Below the pieces are notes generated by a model. The model searched no databases and was not told the DNA's origin. It was given only the letters and a program-made list of their open reading frames with translations. The position numbers and the translations under genes are program-made. From Chitinophaga parva (lineage in GTDB: Bacteria; Bacteroidota; Bacteroidia; Chitinophagales; Chitinophagaceae), in the NCBI RefSeq assembly GCF_003071345.1, contig NZ_QCYK01000002.1, positions 806,001 to 870,000 of the forward strand: a stretch of DNA of 64,000 bases, written 5' to 3'. Below, one piece after another: positions 51,767 through 59,260 of this stretch (its first letter is position 1; the number at the start of each line of letters is the position of its first letter).

Positions 51767-53167
51767 ATGAAAGACATGAAAAGATATATGTTCACATTCC
51801 TGGCTACTGCACTGCTTTGTGGCGGTTGCAAAAAGTTCCTGGATGTTAATAAGGATCCGAACAACCCGATCGATGTGAACGAGGCGCTCATCCTGGCACC
51901 GGTAGAGCAATCGATCTCTGATAACCTGTACGGTGGCATGGGAGGCAACGGCGCCTGGGCTATCCAGGAATACGTGCAAACCATTGCGCCTAACCAGCTG
52001 AACCCCGGTGTATGGAACTACCAGTTGTACAACGTGGATATGGATGGCGACTTTTACTACACCTACGTCGTGTGCCTGAATAACCTGAAGAAGCTGACGG
52101 ACAAAGCCGCCACGGATGGCAATACCAATTATTCCGGCATTGCCAAGATCCTCACCGCTTACACCCTGGGCCTGGCCACCGACCAGTGGGGCGATATTCC
52201 CTACTCCAAAGGCCTGGCCGGCATCAGCAACCTGACACCGGCTTACGATGCGCAGGAAGATATTTACAAGACCATGCAATCCCTGCTGGATGAGGGTATT
52301 GCGGATATTGGCAAAGGCTACGCACAAAAACCTGCCGGCGATGATTATTTTTATGGAGGTGATATGGGTAAGTGGACCCGCCTGGCTTACACGCTGAAAG
52401 CCCGTTACTACCTGCACCTGGTAAAAGCACCTGGCTACAATGCCGCCACCCAGGCAGATGCCGCGCTGGCCGTGCTGGATAAAGGCATGAGCAGCGATGA
52501 TGATGACATGAAGTTTCCCTACGCGGGGGCGGCTGGTTCTGAGAACTGCTGGTACCTCAACTTTGGTGCGGTAAGCACGTTTGTGCTCAACTCCACCCTC
52601 GTGGATTCCCTGAAAGCCAGGAACGACCCCCGCTTGCCGTTCATGGCCAAGAAGGCCGTTTCCACCGGGCTTTATACCGGCCGCAAAATTGGCACCCCGC
52701 TTGGCGACCTGAATGCGTATTCTTATCCGTCTGATTTCTACGCAGGCGTAGGTGCCAATAACTACATCGTACCGTATATTGAATCCATTTTCCTGAAGGC
52801 AGAAGCTACTTTCCGCAAGAGTGGCGCGGCCGCGGCTCAGCCGGTGTATCAGCAGGCCATTACACAGCACATGCTGAAGCTGGGAGTGTCACAGGCTAAT
52901 ATTAATGCTTACCTGGGCACGCGTGGTACGCTTACCGCTGCCAATGGACTGCAACGCATCATGGAAGAAAAAGCGGTGGGTAATTTCCTGAGCCCTGAAA
53001 CCTGGACAGACTGGCGCCGCACCGGCTTCCCGGCACTGACCAAGGTGGATGGTGCTTTGTCTGAAATACCCCGCCGCCTGTTGTATCCCGAATCTGAGAT
53101 CATCAACAATAAACAGCCGCAGCAAACGGCGAAGCTGACGGACCGGCTGTGGTGGGATGGGCAATAA
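51767..53167 (+). CDS. SusD-like outer membrane lipoprotein (SusD/RagB type 2)
   Basis: A 466-residue surface binding partner of the SusC encoded 2 bases upstream. The signal peptide ends LLCGGC with C21 as the probable lipid anchor, followed by KKFLDVNKDPNNPIDVN, typical of the SusD-like_2 group. The motif LATDQWGDIPYSKGL and the late EEKAVGNFLSPETWTDWRRTGFP are family features. An alternative ATG nine bases downstream is possible. A strong terminator follows at 53247. Confidence 0.93.
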   Translation: MKDMKRYMFTFLATALLCGGCKKFLDVNKDPNNPIDVNEALILAPVEQSISDNLYGGMGGNGAWAIQEYVQTIAPNQLNPGVWNYQLYNVDMDGDFYYTYVVCLNNLKKLTDKAATDGNTNYSGIAKILTAYTLGLATDQWGDIPYSKGLAGISNLTPAYDAQEDIYKTMQSLLDEGIADIGKGYAQKPAGDDYFYGGDMGKWTRLAYTLKARYYLHLVKAPGYNAATQADAALAVLDKGMSSDDDDMKFPYAGAAGSENCWYLNFGAVSTFVLNSTLVDSLKARNDPRLPFMAKKAVSTGLYTGRKIGTPLGDLNAYSYPSDFYAGVGANNYIVPYIESIFLKAEATFRKSGAAAAQPVYQQAITQHMLKLGVSQANINAYLGTRGTLTAANGLQRIMEEKAVGNFLSPETWTDWRRTGFPALTKVDGALSEIPRRLLYPESEIINNKQPQQTAKLTDRLWWDGQ

Positions 53168-53246
53168 AATTGTACAACGTGCCTGGCCGGGTATCACCAA
53201 AATGATTTCATGAACGTGGAATTTTAGCTAAAAGAGAACAAGTGCA

Positions 53247-53290
53247 AAAAGAGGCTGCATCTATCGTGATGCGGCCTCTTTCTGTTTTAG
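53247..53290 (+). terminator. Intrinsic terminator of the second susCD operon
   Basis: AAGAGGCTGCATC and GATGCGGCCTCTT form a 13-position stem (one G-U) around a 6-base loop, followed by TCTGTTTT. Confidence 0.8.
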
Positions 53291-53355
53291 GGATGCGTGG
53301 GCATTTGGTTGCCTGCGCCAGGGGGGAGCGGGCTGCCCATGCGTATGATCTGCTG

Positions 53356-53390
53356 CAACAAAAGAGCCCCCGTGTGAACGCGGGGGCTGA
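53356..53390 (-). terminator. Intrinsic terminator of the DUF6055 gene
   Basis: On the minus strand AGCCCCCG and CGGGGGCT enclose an 8-base loop, then CTTTTGTTG. It lies about 45 bases past the stop codon. Confidence 0.75.
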
Positions 53391-53431
53391 TCGCTAAGCG
53401 GTTTGAGTAATCAGTAACCAGGTCCATGCAT

Positions 53432-55606
53432 TTACTGGGTTACTACCAGTTTTTGCGTATAGGCGTGCTTGTTATCGCTGCCGTTAATGAGGTAAATACC
53501 AGGCTTCAGTTTAAGGTTGCTGATGCTGAAGCTCTTGCTGGCGCCGCCTTTCCACGGCTGGCGGTAAATGCCTTTCCCGCTCATGTCGTAGATACGGATG
53601 GTAATGCCGCCGGGGGCGTTTTCATCCAGGCCCTTGAGGGCAATGGTAAAGGTGCCGCTGGCGGGGTTGGGATAGACCTGCAGGCCTTCAACGGCCTTTT
53701 CTGTCACTACATCTTCCGCGAAGAGTGAAGTGGTACACGTGGGGGTGGTGATCCAGGCCATCTGGGAAGCAGTGAAGTTGGAGTAACTGCTATTGATGTC
53801 CGTGTTAGAGGCATCGGAAGCGCCTTTACCATCACAGTCGGTGCGGCCATTGTTGGGGTGGGGCACCTGGAGATAAGTGCCCACGGTGCTGCAGCTTACT
53901 ATTTCCGCATCGCCGCCCACGGTGAGGTTATTGCCAAAAGTAACGCCCCATTCCATGCAGTTGCCTTTGTAATTGCCATTGCCGGTGATGGTGCAAAGAT
54001 TAAGGATGGCATTTTCAGCGATCGTTTCACTGCCGCTGTAAGTGCCGCCCCACACATTGGCATTGTCCTTTATCACCACGGTGTTTTGTACGGTGGCATT
54101 TTCTACCCAGGCATTGCCATCAATGCGGGCCGTGCCGGATATGTTGGAAGTGCCCAGCACCAGGGCTTTAGGGCCTACATAGGCGGTAGCGGCCACGGTG
54201 GCGGTATTGGCCACCCATCCACCACCGTTGGAATGCGCGTGCCCGTTTACCCGGTACTCACTGCGGTAGGTGGATTGAAAGCCTTCCGGGAGGGCATTGG
54301 CAATACGCACTTCATACGGGAAGCGGCGCACCTTGGGATAACCCGGCTCCCAGGGATAGCTGGTGTGTGTGGTGGGCGCACCGGCCACCACGAAGTAGAT
54401 CCTGCTTTCCGTACTGTTCATCGTAAAGCTTACTTCACCCGTGCTGGCGGAGTAAGTGGGGCTGTAGCGGCTGATGGTGCCATCGGCTTTCTCTGTAACA
54501 AAGCCATAGCGCCAGCCGGCATAGCTATTCACCTCCGTGTGGCCCCGGAACTTGATGGTCACCGTTTTGCTGCTGCAGGTGGGGTAGAGAGGGATCACGT
54601 TGTAACCATAATCCTGGGGTGCGGAATAATCGGGCACCGCGTAGTGGCCTGTGGCAGAATCAATGCGGCTCAGTAATGTATACTGGCGCCAGAGATAATG
54701 CGGCTCCTGCGCCTTCAGGCGGTCGCGCTCCGCGCGGATGATGGCGCCAACGTTATTGACCGTATAATCTTCCGTAACCTCGTGCGCGGCGTAGGTGTAC
54801 ACAAAATCATTGAGCTGGCTTTGGTTCCAGCCTTTGAGGCGCCGGTAGGTTTCCAGGGGATGCTCACCCGCGGTAGAAAGTTTCCAGAGATTATTGATCA
54901 TCCCGATGCTGTCCTGCTGCTGTATTAAGAACAGCAACTTAAACGTGTCGTAGTGATGACGGGTGCTGCTCCAGTGAAAGGCGCTGGTGCCCAGCCAGCG
55001 GGGCAGGTCGTCACTGGCAAAGCGGGGGTACATCTGTGTGCGCATGTAGTTGGCGTGGCATTCCCAGAAGAAGCCTGTAGCGTCGGTGTTGAAGCCGCCG
55101 CCCGTGGTATTTTCCTGTATGCTGATCATGCCTTGCAGGCTGTGGGTAAGCTCATGGCTGATCACGCCGCCATCGCGGGTAGCGTTAGGGTGCACCCACA
55201 TGGCGCCGATGGTATTATCGTACGCGCCGCCAAAGGCCCAGCCAGAGGGCCCTCCCGTGCCCCAGGTGTCGTTCATGATAATGATGATCTTGTACTTGCC
55301 CAGGTTCTTGGTGGGGGCATCGGAGCAGAATTTGATGTCTGCAATGTACCTGGTATAGATCTTTTCCAGGGTGTCGCAAATGGCCTGGGGATTGAAGGCC
55401 AGGTTAGGGTCTGCATACGTGGCGGGATTAGTGCCTACCACGTTGCCCCAGAATACTACGAAATTGGCCGACTGGTAAGAGCGGGCATACGACCAGGTGG
55501 ACAGGTACGGGTCTGTGCTGAACTCCGTGGGGATAAAGACGGTCTTGGCCGCCTGTGCCGCCATACCGGTAAGCAGCAGGATGCAGCTTAGTAGTATTTT
55601 TTTCAT
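53432..55606 (-). CDS. T9SS-secreted DUF6055 protein: putative zincin plus beta-helix
   Basis: A 724-residue exported protein. Signal peptide MKKILLSCILLLTGMAAQA. Residues about 25-300 form a DUF6055-type domain with the zinc-peptidase motif HELTH (H151, E152, H155). A beta-sandwich region follows, then from about 480 to 600 a hexapeptide-like left-handed beta-helix (VGPKALVLGTSNISGTARI, NAWVENATV, NVWGGTYSGSETIAENAIL). The last 80 residues (VEGLQVYPNPASGTFTIAL to YTQKLVVTQ) are a type IX secretion sorting domain, so it is exported across the outer membrane. Peptidase activity is inferred from the motif. Confidence 0.85.
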   Translation of the reverse strand: MKKILLSCILLLTGMAAQAAKTVFIPTEFSTDPYLSTWSYARSYQSANFVVFWGNVVGTNPATYADPNLAFNPQAICDTLEKIYTRYIADIKFCSDAPTKNLGKYKIIIIMNDTWGTGGPSGWAFGGAYDNTIGAMWVHPNATRDGGVISHELTHSLQGMISIQENTTGGGFNTDATGFFWECHANYMRTQMYPRFASDDLPRWLGTSAFHWSSTRHHYDTFKLLFLIQQQDSIGMINNLWKLSTAGEHPLETYRRLKGWNQSQLNDFVYTYAAHEVTEDYTVNNVGAIIRAERDRLKAQEPHYLWRQYTLLSRIDSATGHYAVPDYSAPQDYGYNVIPLYPTCSSKTVTIKFRGHTEVNSYAGWRYGFVTEKADGTISRYSPTYSASTGEVSFTMNSTESRIYFVVAGAPTTHTSYPWEPGYPKVRRFPYEVRIANALPEGFQSTYRSEYRVNGHAHSNGGGWVANTATVAATAYVGPKALVLGTSNISGTARIDGNAWVENATVQNTVVIKDNANVWGGTYSGSETIAENAILNLCTITGNGNYKGNCMEWGVTFGNNLTVGGDAEIVSCSTVGTYLQVPHPNNGRTDCDGKGASDASNTDINSSYSNFTASQMAWITTPTCTTSLFAEDVVTEKAVEGLQVYPNPASGTFTIALKGLDENAPGGITIRIYDMSGKGIYRQPWKGGASKSFSISNLKLKPGIYLINGSDNKHAYTQKLVVTQ

Positions 55607-55848
55607 ACGTTGCTGGTTTTAATGATGACATGAAATGCTCACCCACGCTGCGTTTGCGCAGGTGACGGGTTTGGTTGAGGTAAATATGTAGCGATTAAAA
55701 TGGAAATGGTTGCGTATACAGCACGGAGCCAACAGAACAACATGAAGTTATCCAGGAAGCAGCAATTTTGCTATCTGGATTTTAACCGGTCTTTGCCTGA
55801 TTTTACCTGCTGTGGTGCTCCTGCATGCGGGAAGGATTTCCGGGGCGA

Positions 55849-57297
55849 ATGCCGTACTTTTGTGGGGTGGCCAACAACAATTTTATCCGACTCTCTGCAC
55901 TGGCGCAGGCCGTGGAATCTGTGATACGGGGCGCTTTTGGTGCCGCCTCCTTCTGGGTGATCGCAGATGTGACCAGCCATACTTTTAAGGCCGCTTCCAA
56001 CTATCATTATTTTGAGCTGGTAGAAAAAGAAGACGGTTCCCACCACGTTGTTACCAAGTTTGCCGCCCGGGCCTGGGGCGCCGGCAGCCGCGCCATTGAA
56101 ACGTTTGAGGCGGCCACAGGGCAGCGGTTTACCAACAATATCCACGTGCTGGTAAATGTGTCTGTAGAATACCATCCGCAATTTGGCCTGCAGCTGCAGG
56201 TCAATGACATTGAAGCCTCCTACACCCTGGGCCTCCTTGAAAAGCAGCGCCAGCAAACCCTGGCCAGGCTGCTGGCAGAAAATGAAGACATCCGTAAAGT
56301 GGGCGACACCTACCACACGCCCAACAAAAGCCGGCCCCTGCCGCCCGTGCTGCAAAAGCTGGCGGTGATCTCTTCCAAGGCATCTGCCGGTCTTAATGAT
56401 TTTAAACATACACTGGACAATAATCCCTGGGGCTACCGCTTTGCCCTGGATGAATATTACACGGAGGTACAGGGTGAGGCCAACGCACTTGCCCTGCGCA
56501 ATACGCTGATCCACATTTACCGGTCCGGCATTGCTTACGATGCCATTGCCATCATTCGTGGCGGGGGCGCACAAACAGATTTCCTGTTGTTTGACAACTA
56601 CCTGGTAGGACAGGCCATTGCCCGCTTTCCCATCCCCATCATCACGGGCATCGGGCACCAGCACAATACCAGCATTGCAGACCTGATGGCCCACACGCAA
56701 ACCAAAACACCCACGGAAGCCGCCGCTTTTATGATCGCGCACAACCGCGCCTTTGAAACGCAGCTACTTTCCCTGCAACAAAATATCCTCATCAAAACGC
56801 AACAACTGTTTGCCGCACAGCAGCAGTCGCTTTTTACCCTGCAGCACAAGCTGCTGCGTGATAGCAAGAACTTCCTGCACCAGCAGCAAAGTGCCCTGCA
56901 GCAATACCGCGACCTAACGGTAACGAATATACGTGAATTGCTCTTCCACCGCCGGTCCGCCATCCTGGGCATGGGCGCCCGCCTGGCGGCCCGGCCGGCC
57001 CTGGTGCTGGCCCAACGGTCACTGGCATTAAATAGTATCCGCAATAATTTATCCTACTGGAGTACGGGCTACCTCCGGCACCGCAAGTCGGAACTGGCGC
57101 ATTTTGAATCCGTAGTACAACTGGTATCGCCGGAAGCCATCCTGCGCAGGGGCTTTGCCATGCTGCAATATAACGGCCGCGTAGTAGCGACTGCGGATCA
57201 GCTGCAACCGGGAGACACCATCCAGGTAGTACTGGCCAGCGCCCGCCTGGATGCTACTATCATGAACAAAACAACCGTAACAAAAAAAGAAGCGTAA
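55849..57297 (+). CDS. xseA: Exodeoxyribonuclease VII large subunit
   Basis: About 482 residues. An N-terminal OB-fold (FIRLSALAQAVESVIRGAFGAASFWVIADV, cut here for length in two: FIRLSALAQAVESV and SFWVIADV), then the catalytic part with KLAVISSKASAGLNDF, IIRGGGAQTDFLLFDN, ITGIGHQHNTSIAD and TPTEAAAFMI, followed by a long coiled coil. With XseB it degrades single-stranded DNA to oligonucleotides. The start is uncertain: ATG at 55825 and 55849 and GTG at 55867 are in frame. An exact -7 box TACTTTTG lies at 55855-55862, which, if real, favours the GTG and a leaderless message. Confidence 0.93.
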   Translation: MPYFCGVANNNFIRLSALAQAVESVIRGAFGAASFWVIADVTSHTFKAASNYHYFELVEKEDGSHHVVTKFAARAWGAGSRAIETFEAATGQRFTNNIHVLVNVSVEYHPQFGLQLQVNDIEASYTLGLLEKQRQQTLARLLAENEDIRKVGDTYHTPNKSRPLPPVLQKLAVISSKASAGLNDFKHTLDNNPWGYRFALDEYYTEVQGEANALALRNTLIHIYRSGIAYDAIAIIRGGGAQTDFLLFDNYLVGQAIARFPIPIITGIGHQHNTSIADLMAHTQTKTPTEAAAFMIAHNRAFETQLLSLQQNILIKTQQLFAAQQQSLFTLQHKLLRDSKNFLHQQQSALQQYRDLTVTNIRELLFHRRSAILGMGARLAARPALVLAQRSLALNSIRNNLSYWSTGYLRHRKSELAHFESVVQLVSPEAILRRGFAMLQYNGRVVATADQLQPGDTIQVVLASARLDATIMNKTTVTKKEA

Positions 57298-57299
57298 AC

Positions 57300-57503
57300 A
57301 TGGAACCATCCTTAACATACGAAGCCGCCTACGCAGAACTGCAAGCCATCGCCGCAGAAATTGAAGACGAAACCGTGTCAGTAGACGTACTGGCGGAGAA
57401 AGTAAAACGTGCGTCGGAACTGATCGCCTTCTGCCAGGGAAAGCTGCGCGCCACAGAGGTGGAAGTGAATAAGATCATCTCGCAGATGGGTGCGCGGGAT
57501 TAA
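57300..57503 (+). CDS. xseB: Exodeoxyribonuclease VII small subunit
   Basis: A 67-residue helical protein that pairs with XseA. LTYEAAYAELQAIAAEIEDE and VDVLAEKVKRASELIAFCQGKL are the conserved XseB helices. It starts 2 bases after the xseA stop, so the two are translated together. Confidence 0.95.
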   Translation: MEPSLTYEAAYAELQAIAAEIEDETVSVDVLAEKVKRASELIAFCQGKLRATEVEVNKIISQMGARD

Positions 57504-57590
57504 CACCGGGATTTACAAAAAGGAAAAAAGGAAGATCTCATAACAAAAATGAAGGCCCTGAGAATTGCTCAAACGAAAAAGGTACCCAAA

Positions 57591-57627
57591 CAAAAAGGAG
57601 CTGTCTCCTATGTTTGAGGCAGCCCCT
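57591..57627 (-). terminator. Intrinsic terminator of the pirin gene
   Basis: On the minus strand GGGGCTGCCTC and GAGACAGCTCC enclose an 8-base loop and are followed by TTTTTG. It lies 27 bases past the pirin stop; its loop side may also end the xseAB message. Confidence 0.75.
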
Positions 57628-57653
57628 TCCCGTTGAAAGGTATTTTACTAAAA

Positions 57654-58529
57654 CTAGTACACTATTTCCCCATATTTCTGGTTAAAGAAATCCGCATACG
57701 CCTGAGCAATTTCCTGGCGGCTGTTCATCACGAACGGGCCTTCTGCAAAGATGGGCTCTTCGTAGCGCTCACCCCCGAAGAGCAGGATGTCTGCCACTTC
57801 CGTGCCGCGGTTTTCCAGGGTGATCTCCGTGCCTTCATCGTTGAAGGAAATGAGCTCACTGTTGTTGAAGGCTTCGCCATTGATCAGCACTTCCCGGGTG
57901 GGCACAAAGGCGGCAGATTCCCAGCCGGCCTTGATGGCAATGGTAGTGCTGGCGCCGGGTTGCAGTTTTACATGGTAGTTAAACTGGCCGCTGTACATCT
58001 CGATAGGAGAGGATTTGCCTTCATACTCGCCGATGAGCACCCGCAGGCTGCCTGCAAGGCCCGGCAAGTCCACTTCCGGTACTTCATCCGGCTGCAGGCC
58101 GCGGTAGGCGGGCGTTTCTTTTTTATTAGCAGCGGGCAGGTTGATCCAGAACTGGAGGCTGTGCAGAGTGCCGCCGGTTTCCTGCAGGTGGGCGCTCACC
58201 TGTTCATCGTGCACAATCCCGTTACCGGCTTTCATCCACTGGGCGCCGCCTGCAGCTACAACGTCGTGATGGCCGCGGCTGTCGTAGTGTTCCAGTTCCC
58301 CGCTGAAAACATAGCTGAAAGTAGCAATGCCACGGTGGGGGTGGGCAAAGTCGCCGTTAGGCTTTTTAGCCGTGCCGGGCTTTTGCGTATAAGGATACAA
58401 GCGATCCAGGAACACGAACGGGCCTACACCGTCCACATAGTGGTTGGGAATAAGGCGGTTTACCAGGAATTTACCTACACTGGCCTGGATACCGCTGTTG
58501 CTGCTGGCAATATTTTTTCTCATGTGCAT
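57654..58529 (-). CDS. Pirin-family cupin protein
   Basis: A 291-residue bicupin. The metal site of pirins is in HPHRGIATFSYVFSGELEHYDSRG, split as HPHRG (two His), then the His in ELEHYDS and the Glu/His in MKAGNGIVHDEQ. Bacterial pirins include quercetin 2,3-dioxygenase YhhW and redox-sensitive regulators. The long open frame upstream of 58529 is not used: MHMRKNIASSNSGIQASVGKFLV fits the family start (58529 or 58523). The gene follows a Crp/Fnr regulator gene, and an Fnr-type box lies between them. Confidence 0.92.
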   Translation of the reverse strand: MHMRKNIASSNSGIQASVGKFLVNRLIPNHYVDGVGPFVFLDRLYPYTQKPGTAKKPNGDFAHPHRGIATFSYVFSGELEHYDSRGHHDVVAAGGAQWMKAGNGIVHDEQVSAHLQETGGTLHSLQFWINLPAANKKETPAYRGLQPDEVPEVDLPGLAGSLRVLIGEYEGKSSPIEMYSGQFNYHVKLQPGASTTIAIKAGWESAAFVPTREVLINGEAFNNSELISFNDEGTEITLENRGTEVADILLFGGERYEEPIFAEGPFVMNSRQEIAQAYADFFNQKYGEIVY

Positions 58530-58602
58530 GTTCTCCTTTTTTGTAATGCAAAGATGCACCGGAAACCACCCACGTTCCAATGACGCAGCACAAGAAAAAG
58601 TC

Positions 58603-58616
58603 TTGATCCAGGTCAA
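58603..58616. promoter_or_regulatory. Fnr/Crp-type box upstream of the pirin gene
   Basis: TTGATCCAGGTCAA matches the FNR consensus TTGATNNNNATCAA at 9 of 10 defined positions. It overlaps the stop codon of the Crp/Fnr regulator gene and lies 73 bases before the pirin start. Confidence 0.6.
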
Positions 58617-59188
58617 TTTTTGTTGCGGATGCGGCTGAGGGTTTCTGGAGAAATGCCCAGGTAGGAGGCGATCATGCGGAGGGGGAAGCGCTGGAAAGCA
58701 GTGGGGCACTGCTGGAGGAACTCCTGGTAGCGCTGCTCTGCCGTGTAAGTAAGGGTGGCGTGCAGGCGGCGCTGGGTGGCAATGGCATTGCGCAGGTCCA
58801 TGGTTCGCTGCATTTTTCCAATGGCGGGCACGCTGTCCATCAGCAATTGCAGGTGGGCGTTGGTGAGCAGGAGCACTTCTGCATCTTCCACCGCATCAAT
58901 ATTAAAGCGGGAGGGTGTAAGCATGTAAAAGCTTTCCCGGTCTTCTATCCACCAGTTCTCCACGGCCAGGGCTACAATGTGCTCGTTGCCTTTTTCATCC
59001 ACGCTGTACATGCGCAGGGCGCCTTTGAGCACAAATGCCAGGTAGCGGCATACTTCACCTTCCTGCAGCAGGTATTGGCGCCGCCGCAGTTTCTTGAACT
59101 GGAAGGCCTGCTGCACCTGGCCAAATGTGGCATCGTCCAGCGTGGTTTGGGCGTAGTCATTGATATATTGGCGAAGTGCTTCGTACAT
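58613..59188 (-). CDS. Crp/Fnr-family transcriptional regulator
   Basis: A 191-residue regulator: cyclic-nucleotide-binding-like cupin (LRRRQYLLQEGEVCRYLAFVLKG) then a C-terminal helix-turn-helix (RMIASYLGISPETLSRIR). No four-cysteine iron-sulfur set is present, so it is not an oxygen sensor of the FNR type. The recognition helix carries the E-T-x-S-R pattern that reads TTGA half-sites, matching the box at 58603. The ATG at 59188 was chosen because the longer frame crosses the terminator of the next gene. Confidence 0.92.
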   Translation of the reverse strand: MYEALRQYINDYAQTTLDDATFGQVQQAFQFKKLRRRQYLLQEGEVCRYLAFVLKGALRMYSVDEKGNEHIVALAVENWWIEDRESFYMLTPSRFNIDAVEDAEVLLLTNAHLQLLMDSVPAIGKMQRTMDLRNAIATQRRLHATLTYTAEQRYQEFLQQCPTAFQRFPLRMIASYLGISPETLSRIRNKN

Positions 59189-59203
59189 AGGGCGTGAAGG
59201 TAA

Positions 59204-59237
59204 TAAAAAAGCGGCCATCCGCAGGTGGATGGCCGCC
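59204..59237 (-). terminator. Intrinsic terminator of the M1 peptidase gene
   Basis: On the minus strand GCGGCCATCC and GGATGGCCGC enclose a 6-base loop, followed by TTTTTTATT. It ends 16 bases before the start codon of the Crp/Fnr gene. Confidence 0.85.
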
Positions 59238-59260
59238 GTAAAGGGAGTGGCGCAATAGGT

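Noticed and set aside
27474..53167. Reading the block as a plain arabinan utilisation locus
   Set aside because: GH51 and araBDA fit arabinan, but there is no GH43 endo-arabinanase, and the four Hyp enzymes, two peptidases and HypBA1-type GH127 would remain unexplained. It stays as the main alternative if expression data show arabinan induction only.
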